This document shows positions 54,501-62,599 of a DNA stretch of 64,000 bases, in pieces (the stretch's first letter is position 1; each line of letters starts with the position of its first letter). Under the pieces are notes generated by a model, which was given only the letters and a program-made list of their open reading frames with translations, had not been told where the DNA came from and did not search any database. The stretch is from positions 124,001-188,000 of the forward strand of contig JAGYJW010000003.1 in assembly GCA_018401435.1 (NCBI GenBank), in the 5' to 3' direction. The position numbers and the translations under genes are program-made. Origin of the DNA: Deltaproteobacteria bacterium (GTDB taxonomy: Bacteria > Myxococcota_A > UBA796 > UBA2385).

Positions 54501-54743
54501 ATAGCTGGGCCCGAAGGTCAGCCAGAAGCCGGCGACGCTGGGGGCGGCGCTGGCACCTCCCCCCGCCGGATCATCCCAGAGCAGGTAGAGGCCCGGCGTC
54601 GCGCCCGTGCCTTCCATCGCCCGCAGCCGCGCCGCAAAGTCGCGCTCGCCCATCGCCGCCCGCGCCTGGCCCAGGGCCACGCGCACGCTGGCCCCCACTG
54701 CCTGGAGGTCGAGGGGAAAGGGACCTTGAAGCCGGAAGCTCAT
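51522..54743 (-). CDS. Large single-helix membrane protein of unknown function
   Basis: This 1,073-residue protein is intact. The N-terminal 308 residues are cytoplasmic and mixed alpha/beta (GLYLLWDDPAGG, VAGFWLTFGPSYVEGG, SLIAVIQGDLRLQG). One membrane helix lies at about 309-331 (SVVTTVVVMVLALAALV). The remaining 740 residues are periplasmic, with many Cys spaced as if in disulfides (CSVDNEQFVQELRC, LCAQVCAVLYR, STCGHAATQC) and Trp/Tyr-rich strands. The start ATG 54743 is in an ATGA overlap with the repeat-protein gene. The topology of a cytoplasmic sensor or dock, one helix and a big periplasmic domain recalls envelope-complex subunits, but no family was recognised. Confidence 0.8.
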   Translation of the reverse strand: MSFRLQGPFPLDLQAVGASVRVALGQARAAMGERDFAARLRAMEGTGATPGLYLLWDDPAGGGASAAPSVAGFWLTFGPSYVEGGPQEPLDRHPPFGQPILDALTEEVWWQGLRVVPRDPDPRWRPLFVFEWPSDLANRSACPPPGVPTDQNDENHIEKEPGGDWLALEDFEEQATVLARNLPDPGPAGPARAPIEPRSLIAVIQGDLRLQGNQHAASYALVHLPEDLGAGPGGVHLPAWMDHAFGGGSAPPEDDYQAAGVPLRLPGDRVGYALGGWLTAALDVFPQRPSACETGVLLGRDVGSRWKVQARTTASVVTTVVVMVLALAALVQEFTRPRAHAGPAAPATEAQPALSVCSVDNEQFVQELRCQIQQAGDNLPLDQRACGDRAKEGETRDRRVQPISADLQATWCGLRDRDLDERRPFGMPEEARPEQVKVREPLRHGGYADLVAARSCYNVLQHPEDYRLDPAEPDLYHLPNPDRFLEDPVYEVKALGELVRELDRACDAFRPRLERQVEGAVLATHVGAAAEPARAVDRTLPEAAQLRQFALIKATEALPPTERICLNDGASNGPYAASGYGDLCTGAAAPATGSAWDRLARDDLEDLLGAPAEAGPDPLAALVATPNPEDPQVPAPGETLVDRYVMARYSPFNHPSEAYEQVVQGASDLWKCHMALADPKLPMPMAGGTGYIDGSVSVRWDLTAPVPSSYPDRSAGAVTRQLELDAVLSDLEGGGPDLGACWPVVARRLVRYRPVHPLLPEREVLPWPSEEQQLCAQVCAVLYRVRQSPHRDDWYTRGTDLGRCVDRRGPDSLTRSASGAAFSALRLPWNFTRDKQWEEPYPFEICAFNLVAEDYLSGDIGEVISDGTPAPRWAGETIDYRTTRGKGETLAGGVDLRKLGYDRPNQQLPWVSSEPGAAWEAAMNLESYGRARSSSTCGHAATQCFVSQMVASISSNPDQPHRWMAAWQTRMTRLASGDGTDDLDRALEATEKERIRLAQQAENADAERSYGNERARATPWCRLIQPYMAGDGGLPEGQLDFPCASGVEKTRQQVEGVLQQLAGSGRTVAQGTP

Positions 54744-57700
54744 CTACGCTCGCGCCGTCGGGCAAGCACCGCGGCCACCCAGAGGAAGACCACCAGAGCC
54801 GCGCTTCGGCCCTTCTGATCGGGGGCCGACGCTACCGCACAGCCGCCTCCTTCGCACGGAGAGGCGGAGCTGCAGCCGGCACCCTGACCCACGAAGCATG
54901 CCGCACAGGCTGGATCTGCGCAGTCGATGCTGCCGTCACAGTTGTTGTCGAGACCATCCAAGCAGGTGGTGCAATCGGCGGGGCCGTCGGCGTCGAGCTG
55001 ACCCAGCAGGTCGCCGGGGCCCTCTGCCCGATCCCGGTTGGTCAGCGTGTCGGCGTCGTCGCAGTCGCCGCCCACCTCGCGGCCGATCTCGTCGGGGCCG
55101 CTGGTGGGATCGCCCCAACACCAGGCCACGGTGCCAGCGGTGTAGGCCCGGGCCTCGAAGCGCAGCAGCTCATTCCACTGGCTGCGGCCCAGGGCGTCGC
55201 TGGTGTCCACCATGACGGTCCAGCTGTCCAGCAGGGGGGTGTCGTCGCCCACCAGCGCGCAGGTGCGGCCGAATATGCGCAGGCACTCGTATTCGACCAC
55301 GGCCTCGCGGGATTGCAGGATGCGCTGCCGGGTCCAGGTGGACCGGGCGATGAGCTGGGCGTCGTTGGTGGCCTCTCCGCACTCGCCTTCGCGGTGGTAG
55401 ATGTAGCTGTCCCACAGCCCATCATCGGCGTTGGACTTCAGCTCTATGGCCACGATGCCGCAGGTGCCGCTGCCGTCGGTGCAGGCGTCGAGCAGCATGG
55501 AGGCGTCCCCCGCGCAGAGGGCCTCCCCCAGCCGATCTTCGCCCACCATGCCCGCCAGCGTGTCGTAGAGCAGCTCGTCGCAGGCGTAGACCTGCAGGCG
55601 GGTGTCGCCGCCATGGTCGCTGCATTCGATGACGAGGCGGTCCAGGGCGCTGCTCTCGGGCGGCCAGATCCGTTTGCCGTCCTCGTCGAAGCGCATGTCG
55701 AAGGTGCGGGGCAGTAGCAGGGGCACGAGGTCGCCCGCGCCGGCGGACACCGCGTTGTTGCCGGTGTCACCGGAGTCCCGGGCCGCTGTGTCGGCGACGC
55801 CGGAGTCCCGCCGGCCCGAGTCGGTGGGCAGGCCGGAGTCCACGGTGCCCGCGCCCGGCTCGGTGGCCTTGACCCAGCTGACCAGCAGGATGTCCTCGGG
55901 CATCTCGTCGCCCAGGGGGGCCGACCAGGCGCCGCAGCTGCGCTGGTCGTCGGCGTCGCGATCCGTGCCTTCCACCTCGCCCCCGCAGAGGTCGAGGAAG
56001 CCGTTGCAACGCTCCTCGGCGGCGGGGTTGCTCAGGGAGCAGAGGTTGTTGCAGTCGCCATGCAGGCCCTCGTCCAAGATCGCCTTGTCGCAGGACGCGG
56101 CGCTGATCTGCACCTGCAGGTCGAGGGTGGAGAAGCTGTCACAGGCCAGGAAGCCGTCCTGGTCCACGTCCAGCTCGTCCACCGACACCGTGCCGGCGAC
56201 GGGCTCCGCGCTGACCATGGACTCGGGCAGGCCGTCGCCATCGGCGCCTTCGAGGGCCACGGCGCTGTTGCTGCAGTCGTTGTCCAGGCCATCGCAGACC
56301 TCATCCAGATCGGGGCAACGGGACGGGCACTGGTCGTCACAGTCGCCGGCGGTGCGGCAGGCGCGGGTGGTGTAGACCCGTCGCCCACCCTGGTAGCGGC
56401 CGGCCCAGTTGTCGTCGCTGCCGTCCAGGCGCAGCATCCACAGGCCGGTGCCCACGGGGGGGGCGGTGGCGTCTTGGGGGTTGGGGGCCAGGTCGCAGAC
56501 CACCTGGATCTCGTCCTCTCCCCAGCACTCGATCAAGCGGGTCTCGCCCTGGCGGCAGTCGGCCAGCCCCACATCCGCTGCGGTGGCGGTGGTGCTGAGC
56601 TGAATGGGCAGCAGGGGCAGCGAGCCGTCGTCGTCGCAGTCCAGCTCGATGGCGGGGACGCGCCCGTCGCAGTCGTTGTCGTGGCCGTCCACGTATTCGA
56701 GCGCGACTTCGACGGCGTCGCCCCACTCATCCAGGCCGGCCTGGCAGTCGGGGTCATCGTCGTCGGTGGTGTTGTCGCCGTCGTTGTCCCGTCCGTCGCG
56801 GCAGCTCAGGGGGCGGGTGTCGCTGTTGAAGTCATCGCAGTCGCCGCCGGTGGTGACATAGCGATCGTCACGGTAGAACGCGCCTTCTCCGTCAGATCCC
56901 GTCAGACAGAGGCAGAGGGTCTCGGCGTAGTCGCCATAGCCGTCCTCGTCCGCGTCCCGGTACATGTCCACGCAGCCCGACACCGTGGAGTCCAGGTCCA
57001 CGGCCTCGTCCACCTCGTCGTCGCAGTCGTCGTCCTGCTCGTTGCAGACCTCAATCGCGCCGGGGTGCTTGGACGGGTCGCTGTCGTTGCAGTCGCCGCC
57101 ATTGCTGGAGAAGCCGACGCCCAGCTCGCAGACCACATAGACCACGAAGCTGCCGTCTTCGTTGGGGTCGGTGGTGCCGTAGCCGTCGCCGTCGCCGTCC
57201 ACATAGGCGCTGATGGCGCCATCGGCGTTCTCGTCCACGGGCGCGCCCCGGTAGGTGTTGGGGCTGCCATCGCAGTCATTGTCGATCTGGGTGCCAGTCT
57301 CGCAGACTTCGGGGGCGTCGGGGTAGACCGAGGCCAGGGTGTCGTCGCAGTCCGTGCCCGCCCGCACGCCGTCGGCCGGGTCGATGTCGCCGTAGCGGTC
57401 GCCGTCGGCGTCGGTCAAGCAGGCCGATGCCAGGGCCCCGGCCTCCAGGTAGCTGTTGGGGCTCAGGCCAAAGCCGGCCCGGTAGGGCGGGTGGGTGCCC
57501 GGGTCCGTGTCGTCGCAATCGAAGCAGTTGGGGTTGCCCACCGGGCACTTGAGCAGGGGGTCGGGCAAGGCCGAAATGGAGGGGTTCCAGGTCACGCTGG
57601 CGAAGCGCACGCACTCGATGAAGTAGTCGCCGTCGTCGTCGTACTCGTCTTCGGGTTGGCTGCTGTCGTCATAGGCGGGGTCGTCACAGTCGTTGTACTG

Positions 57701-60700
57701 CCCGTCGCACTTCTCGGGTGCCGAGGGGAAGACGGTCCGGTCGCCGTCGTCGCAGTCGTTGCCGCCCAGGATGCTGGAGAGCCCCTGCCAGGTGCCCGAG
57801 TTGTAGTTGCATTCGACATAGCGGTCGCCGTCGATGTCCCGCTCGTCATCCGGCGCGATCTGCACCGCGATTAGCGGGTCGCTGCAGTCGTTGAAGCGCC
57901 CGTCGCACTGCTCGGGAGCCAGGGGGTAGACCTTGTTGTCGCTGCCGTCGCAGTCGTCCCCACCCAGCACCGTGCTTGCGCCCACCCAGGTGGTGGCGCT
58001 CCAGCCGCTGCATTCGACATAGCGGTCGGCGTCGGTGTCCTGCTCGTCCGGCGGCGCGCTGGTGGTGCCGAAGAGCGTGTCGTTGCAGTTGTTGAATTGC
58101 CCGTCACACAGCTCCGGGGCGCCCGGATAGACGCTGGCCCGCGTGTCGTCGCAATCCAAGCCGGTATAGGGCAGGGTGGCGGGCACATCCCAGGTGGTGC
58201 TGCCGTCGTAGCACTCGACATAGCCGTCGCCGTCGTTGTCGGTCTCGTTGGCCGGCGCCGCTGCCGTGCCGCCGCGGCCATCGCAGTCGTTGAAGGTGCC
58301 GTCGCAGACCTCGGGCGCGGTGGGGTAGCTGGTGGGGTCCCGCGGCTCGCAGTCTTCGCCCACGTTGATGGTGCCCGTGCCCTGCCAGGCCACCGTTCCA
58401 TCAAAGCCGCAGGCGACGTAGCGGTCGTTGTCGAGGTCGATCTCGTCGGTGGGGATGCCCGAGGTGATGCGGTTGCAGTCGTTGCGGGCACCGTCGCAAA
58501 CTTCGGGAGCGCCGGGGTAGGTGTTGATGTCGGCGTCGTTGCAGTCGGTGGCGTTGAGCACATAGCCGCTGCGGCTGCTGGAGCACTCCGTGCTGGAATC
58601 CCCGGCGTCGCCGTAGCCGTCCGTGTCGGCGTCGCGGAAGAAGGTCGTGCCACCGGACAAGGAGGGGTCGTTGGCGTCGGTCAGGCCGTCGCAGTCGTTG
58701 TCGATGCTGTCGCAGATCTCGATGGCGCCGGGGTTGATGGCCGTGGCGCCGTCGTTGCAGTCGGTGTTGCGGGAGCTCCAGCAGGCGGTGCTGGTCACCC
58801 CATCGGTGCAGCCGTTGGCCACCGATGGGTCGTTGCAACGGAAGGCCAGGGTGCCCGAGCCCGTGGACGAGGTGCCATAGCCGTCCTCGTCCACGTCGGC
58901 ATACCAGGTGAAGAGTGTGCCCTGGTCCACGCCGCTGTCGTCGTCGTCGGCCAGTCCGTTGCAATTCTCGTCGATGTCGGCGGCGTCGCAGATCTCGATT
59001 TCGGCCGGGTTTACCGCCGAGTTGCTGTCATTGCAGTCGGTATTGTCCGCAACATAGTTGGCGACCGCGTTGCAACGCTGGATGGGCGTGCCCGAGATGT
59101 TGCCGTATCCATCCGAGTCGGCGTCGTTGTAGAGGAAGATCCCCCCGCCGGTGGCCACGCTGTTGTCCACGGAGGTGTCGGCGTCGTCAATGGTGCCATC
59201 GCAGTCGTTGTCGACGCTGTCGCAGACCTCTTGCGCGGCGGGATTGATCAGAGGGGCTGCGTCGTTGCAGTCTGAATTATTCGTGACATAGCAGATGGTT
59301 GCGGTGTTGCTGTCGCTGCAGGCGCCCGAGGCCGACGGGTCCGAGCACTGGGCGATGGACGCGCCGCTGGAGGCGCTGCCATAGGTGTCCTCGTCGTTGT
59401 CCCGGTACCAGGTGTTGGTGGTCAGCCCCTCGTCCGTCGCGCCATCGCAGTCGTTGTCGATGCCATCGCAGGCCTCGGAAGCACCCGGATTGGCCGCCGC
59501 CACGGCGTCGTCGCAGTCGTTGCCCCGGCTGACATAGCCGCTGGGTTGCAGGCAGCGGGCCAGGGTGACGCTGTTGTTGCCGTAGCTGTCGTTGTCTACG
59601 TCCTGGTACCAGGTGGTGGTGCCGCTCAGCGGGCTGTCGGCGTCGTCGGCCAGGCCGTCGCAGTCGTTGTCCACACCGCCGTCGCAGGTCTCGGTTGCGT
59701 TGGGACGGATGTTGGGGTCGCCGTCGTCGCAGTCGGTGCCGGCCACGGCGGTGGCCGAGGAGGGCGTGGTGGAGCCCCAGCCATCGCCGTCCACATCGGT
59801 CATGCAGGCGGTGGTGGAGTCGTTGGTCGCGATGCCCGGCCGCGTGGCGGCGCTGCTGTCGTCGCAGTCGCTGTTGTTGGTGACGTAGTTGGTGGGCTGG
59901 CTGCAGGCCAGGGAGCGCACCGAGGGGTTGCCGTAGCCGTCGCCGTCCAGATCCCGGTAGTAGGAGGTCTGCACGCCGTCATCGACCACGCCGTCGCAGT
60001 CGTTGTCCACCAGGTCGCAGGCCTCGGTGGCCCCCGGGTGAATGGCGAAGCCCGTGCTAGCGTTGTCGTCGCAATCCGAGCCGGCCGTGACGCCGGTGGC
60101 GGGGTTGGCGCTGCCATAGCCGTCGCCGTCGAGATCCGTCATGCAGGCAGTGGACGAGTCGTTGAATGCGATGCCCGGATGGGTCAACGCCTGCGTGTCG
60201 TCGCAATCGGTCTGGCTGCGCACATAGCCGGTGGGCTGGGTGCACTGCTGGATGCCGGTGCCCGCCTTGCCGTAGCCGTCGCCGTCCCCATCGAAGAACC
60301 AGGTGATGAGCACGCCATCGTCCACCGTGCCGTCGCAGTCGTTGTCTACGCCGTCGCAGACCTCGGTGGCGCCGGGGTTGGTGGAGCTGTCGCTGTCCAG
60401 GCAGTCGGTGCCCGCCGTGCCGCCGGAGGGCGCCGTTGTCGCGCCGTAGCCATCGTTGTCGTCGTCGGCCATGCAGGCCGTGCTGCTGTCGTATTGGGCG
60501 GTTCCCGGGAAGGTCGAGGCGACCGCGTCGTCGCAGTCGGAGCCGGCCGTGGCGCCGCTGCGGGGCGATGTGGACCCGTAGCCGTCGTTGTCCCCATCCG
60601 TCATGCAGGTGGTGGTGGACTGCCGTTCGGCCGCGCCGGGGAAGGTGTCGGCGAAGCTGTCGTTGCAGTCGCCTGGGTAGATCCCGTAGCCGGTGGGCTG

Positions 60701-62599
60701 AGTGCAGCCGGTGGTGCTGCTGGCGGTCAGGCCATAGCCATCGCCGTCGCCGTCCAGGTAGTAGGTGCCCCGGACGCCCTCGTCGATGGTGAGGTCGCAG
60801 TCGTTGTCGACGCTGTCGCAGATCTCGGTGGCGCCGGGGTGGGTGGTGACCACCCCGTCGTCGCAGTCCGTGCCCGCCACGCCGCCGGAGGGCGCGGTCG
60901 TCGAGCCATAGCCGTCGTTGTCGGCGTCCCGCATGCAGGCGGTGGTGGAGTCGTTGTTGGCGGCGCCGCGGAAGGTGAAGATGTCGCTGTCGTTGCAGTC
61001 GCCCGTGCTCAGCACGAAGCCGGTTGGGGGAGTGCAGGCGCTCTGCCGGTTGGTGCTGCCTGTGGCGGTCGTGCCCTGCCCGTCGCCGTCGGCGTCCCGG
61101 TAGTAGGTGGTGGTGACCCCCTCGTCGATGAGGCCGTCGCAGTCGTTGTCGATGCTGTCGCAGGTCTCGGTGGCGCCCGGGTTGCGGGTGGCATCGCTGT
61201 CGGCGCAGTCCGTGCCCGCCGACCCGCCGCTGGGGGCGGTGCTGTCGCCGTAGCCATCCGAGTCGTCGTCGTTCATGCACGCGGTGCTGGACTCGTTGAA
61301 GGCAGCGCCGCGGTAGGTGCGGTTGTTGCTGTCGTCGCAGTCGCCGCTTGGGGCCGATTCAGTGGCTTCTCCGCTGTCGGTGCAGTCGGTGTCGGCGCTG
61401 AGCACCGTGCCGGAGTTGGGCCGATGGCCATCGCCGTCCACGTCGATGTAGCAGAGCTCCTGGCTATCGCAGTTCTGGTCGATCTGGTCGCCGACGATCT
61501 CGGTGGCAGCAGGGTTCCGACTGCTGTCGTTGTCGTCGCAGTCGGTGGTGGGGTCGGTGCTGGTGCCCTCGAAGGTGTCGTTGCAGTCGGTGTCCACCGA
61601 CACCCGGGTGTCGCCGCTGGTGTCGAGGTAGCCGTCGTTGTCGGCGTCGTCGTAGCAGGTCTCCAGGCCGTCGCAGTTCTGGTCCACACCGTCGCCGACG
61701 ATCTCCGTCGCGCCTGGCTTGATGGCGCTGTTGCTGTCGTTGCAGTCGGTGTTGGTGGTGCGGTAGCAGGTGTTGGTGGTGGCACCATCGCTGCAGGTGA
61801 CCGTGGGGTTGTCGCAGAACAGGCTGCCCGACGAGCTGGAATCGCCGAAGGTGTCTTCGTCAAAATCGAGGTAGTAGCGGGTCTTACCAGAGGCGAGTGT
61901 GCTGCTGTCGAGGTCATCTGCGAGGCCGTCACAGTCCTCGTCCGTATTGCTGGCGTCGCAGATCTCTACTGCGCCGGGGTTGATGGCCGCCGCCGCGTCG
62001 TTGCAGTCCTGGCCCACCGAAGGCTGTGTGCCCACCACATCCCAGGTGGTCGAGCCGTCATAGCACTCGACATAGGTGTCGCCGTCGTTGTCGACCTCGT
62101 TGACGGGCAGGGTGGCCGTGTTGCAGTCGTTGATCTGCCCGTCGCAGATCTCGGTGGCGCCCGGGTAGATGGTGTTTTCGGCGTCGTCGCAGTCAAAGCT
62201 GGTGATGCTGCTGAGGGCGCCGGTTCCGCTCTCCATGCGGTAGCTGCCCTGCATGACCGTGTTGGCGTTGCCTGGGGCCGGCGTCGCCGTGGTCGGGTAC
62301 TCGAAACAGCAGATGTGGGCGCTGTCGCCGTAGAGGTCGGCGTCGCCGTCCCAGATGGCGGTGAAGACGCTGTTGGTCCCCACGCTTGGCGTGCAGGCGG
62401 TGGCGCCGTTGTAGACGCCGTTGACGTTGGCGCCGCCGGTGCCCGTGGTCTTGAGCACGCTGCTGGTGCAGTCCGAGGCCACGGTGGCCCCCACCTTCAC
62501 CGCGACCACCACCCCAAGCAGGGCGGCGGTGAGGGCAGCGGCGATGCGCTTGCGCTGGCTTTGGCGTCGGGGGGCTTCGGGCCTCAGCTTGGGGCTCAT
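54740..62599 (-). CDS. Giant MopE-repeat surface protein with MYXO-CTERM-like anchor
   Basis: This 2,619-residue protein starts at ATG 62599 (the second of two ATGs), with GGAGG six bases upstream. A basic N-terminus and membrane helix (about residues 16-36, IAAALTAALLGVVVAV) form the export signal. From about 40 to 2000 there are roughly two dozen MopE-type metal-binding units (DxDxDGYG, CxxPTGY, DCxD, NPGATExCDxxDNDCDG), each with Asp-rich loops and Cys pairs. A Cys-containing region and a DSG-rich linker (about 2270-2300) follow, then a tail with GGGCAVAS, a hydrophobic stretch and RRRERR. That end resembles the MYXO-CTERM sorting signal cleaved by myxosortase, which implies surface anchoring. 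Probably a metal-binding adhesin or scaffold. Confidence 0.9.
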   Translation of the reverse strand: MSPKLRPEAPRRQSQRKRIAAALTAALLGVVVAVKVGATVASDCTSSVLKTTGTGGANVNGVYNGATACTPSVGTNSVFTAIWDGDADLYGDSAHICCFEYPTTATPAPGNANTVMQGSYRMESGTGALSSITSFDCDDAENTIYPGATEICDGQINDCNTATLPVNEVDNDGDTYVECYDGSTTWDVVGTQPSVGQDCNDAAAAINPGAVEICDASNTDEDCDGLADDLDSSTLASGKTRYYLDFDEDTFGDSSSSGSLFCDNPTVTCSDGATTNTCYRTTNTDCNDSNSAIKPGATEIVGDGVDQNCDGLETCYDDADNDGYLDTSGDTRVSVDTDCNDTFEGTSTDPTTDCDDNDSSRNPAATEIVGDQIDQNCDSQELCYIDVDGDGHRPNSGTVLSADTDCTDSGEATESAPSGDCDDSNNRTYRGAAFNESSTACMNDDDSDGYGDSTAPSGGSAGTDCADSDATRNPGATETCDSIDNDCDGLIDEGVTTTYYRDADGDGQGTTATGSTNRQSACTPPTGFVLSTGDCNDSDIFTFRGAANNDSTTACMRDADNDGYGSTTAPSGGVAGTDCDDGVVTTHPGATEICDSVDNDCDLTIDEGVRGTYYLDGDGDGYGLTASSTTGCTQPTGYGIYPGDCNDSFADTFPGAAERQSTTTCMTDGDNDGYGSTSPRSGATAGSDCDDAVASTFPGTAQYDSSTACMADDDNDGYGATTAPSGGTAGTDCLDSDSSTNPGATEVCDGVDNDCDGTVDDGVLITWFFDGDGDGYGKAGTGIQQCTQPTGYVRSQTDCDDTQALTHPGIAFNDSSTACMTDLDGDGYGSANPATGVTAGSDCDDNASTGFAIHPGATEACDLVDNDCDGVVDDGVQTSYYRDLDGDGYGNPSVRSLACSQPTNYVTNNSDCDDSSAATRPGIATNDSTTACMTDVDGDGWGSTTPSSATAVAGTDCDDGDPNIRPNATETCDGGVDNDCDGLADDADSPLSGTTTWYQDVDNDSYGNNSVTLARCLQPSGYVSRGNDCDDAVAAANPGASEACDGIDNDCDGATDEGLTTNTWYRDNDEDTYGSASSGASIAQCSDPSASGACSDSNTATICYVTNNSDCNDAAPLINPAAQEVCDSVDNDCDGTIDDADTSVDNSVATGGGIFLYNDADSDGYGNISGTPIQRCNAVANYVADNTDCNDSNSAVNPAEIEICDAADIDENCNGLADDDDSGVDQGTLFTWYADVDEDGYGTSSTGSGTLAFRCNDPSVANGCTDGVTSTACWSSRNTDCNDGATAINPGAIEICDSIDNDCDGLTDANDPSLSGGTTFFRDADTDGYGDAGDSSTECSSSRSGYVLNATDCNDADINTYPGAPEVCDGARNDCNRITSGIPTDEIDLDNDRYVACGFDGTVAWQGTGTINVGEDCEPRDPTSYPTAPEVCDGTFNDCDGRGGTAAAPANETDNDGDGYVECYDGSTTWDVPATLPYTGLDCDDTRASVYPGAPELCDGQFNNCNDTLFGTTSAPPDEQDTDADRYVECSGWSATTWVGASTVLGGDDCDGSDNKVYPLAPEQCDGRFNDCSDPLIAVQIAPDDERDIDGDRYVECNYNSGTWQGLSSILGGNDCDDGDRTVFPSAPEKCDGQYNDCDDPAYDDSSQPEDEYDDDGDYFIECVRFASVTWNPSISALPDPLLKCPVGNPNCFDCDDTDPGTHPPYRAGFGLSPNSYLEAGALASACLTDADGDRYGDIDPADGVRAGTDCDDTLASVYPDAPEVCETGTQIDNDCDGSPNTYRGAPVDENADGAISAYVDGDGDGYGTTDPNEDGSFVVYVVCELGVGFSSNGGDCNDSDPSKHPGAIEVCNEQDDDCDDEVDEAVDLDSTVSGCVDMYRDADEDGYGDYAETLCLCLTGSDGEGAFYRDDRYVTTGGDCDDFNSDTRPLSCRDGRDNDGDNTTDDDDPDCQAGLDEWGDAVEVALEYVDGHDNDCDGRVPAIELDCDDDGSLPLLPIQLSTTATAADVGLADCRQGETRLIECWGEDEIQVVCDLAPNPQDATAPPVGTGLWMLRLDGSDDNWAGRYQGGRRVYTTRACRTAGDCDDQCPSRCPDLDEVCDGLDNDCSNSAVALEGADGDGLPESMVSAEPVAGTVSVDELDVDQDGFLACDSFSTLDLQVQISAASCDKAILDEGLHGDCNNLCSLSNPAAEERCNGFLDLCGGEVEGTDRDADDQRSCGAWSAPLGDEMPEDILLVSWVKATEPGAGTVDSGLPTDSGRRDSGVADTAARDSGDTGNNAVSAGAGDLVPLLLPRTFDMRFDEDGKRIWPPESSALDRLVIECSDHGGDTRLQVYACDELLYDTLAGMVGEDRLGEALCAGDASMLLDACTDGSGTCGIVAIELKSNADDGLWDSYIYHREGECGEATNDAQLIARSTWTRQRILQSREAVVEYECLRIFGRTCALVGDDTPLLDSWTVMVDTSDALGRSQWNELLRFEARAYTAGTVAWCWGDPTSGPDEIGREVGGDCDDADTLTNRDRAEGPGDLLGQLDADGPADCTTCLDGLDNNCDGSIDCADPACAACFVGQGAGCSSASPCEGGGCAVASAPDQKGRSAALVVFLWVAAVLARRRERR

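Noticed and set aside
56000-62500. Regularly spaced DNA repeats that could suggest a CRISPR array
   Set aside because: They follow the codons of the MopE units, differ from copy to copy and sit in one intact reading frame.
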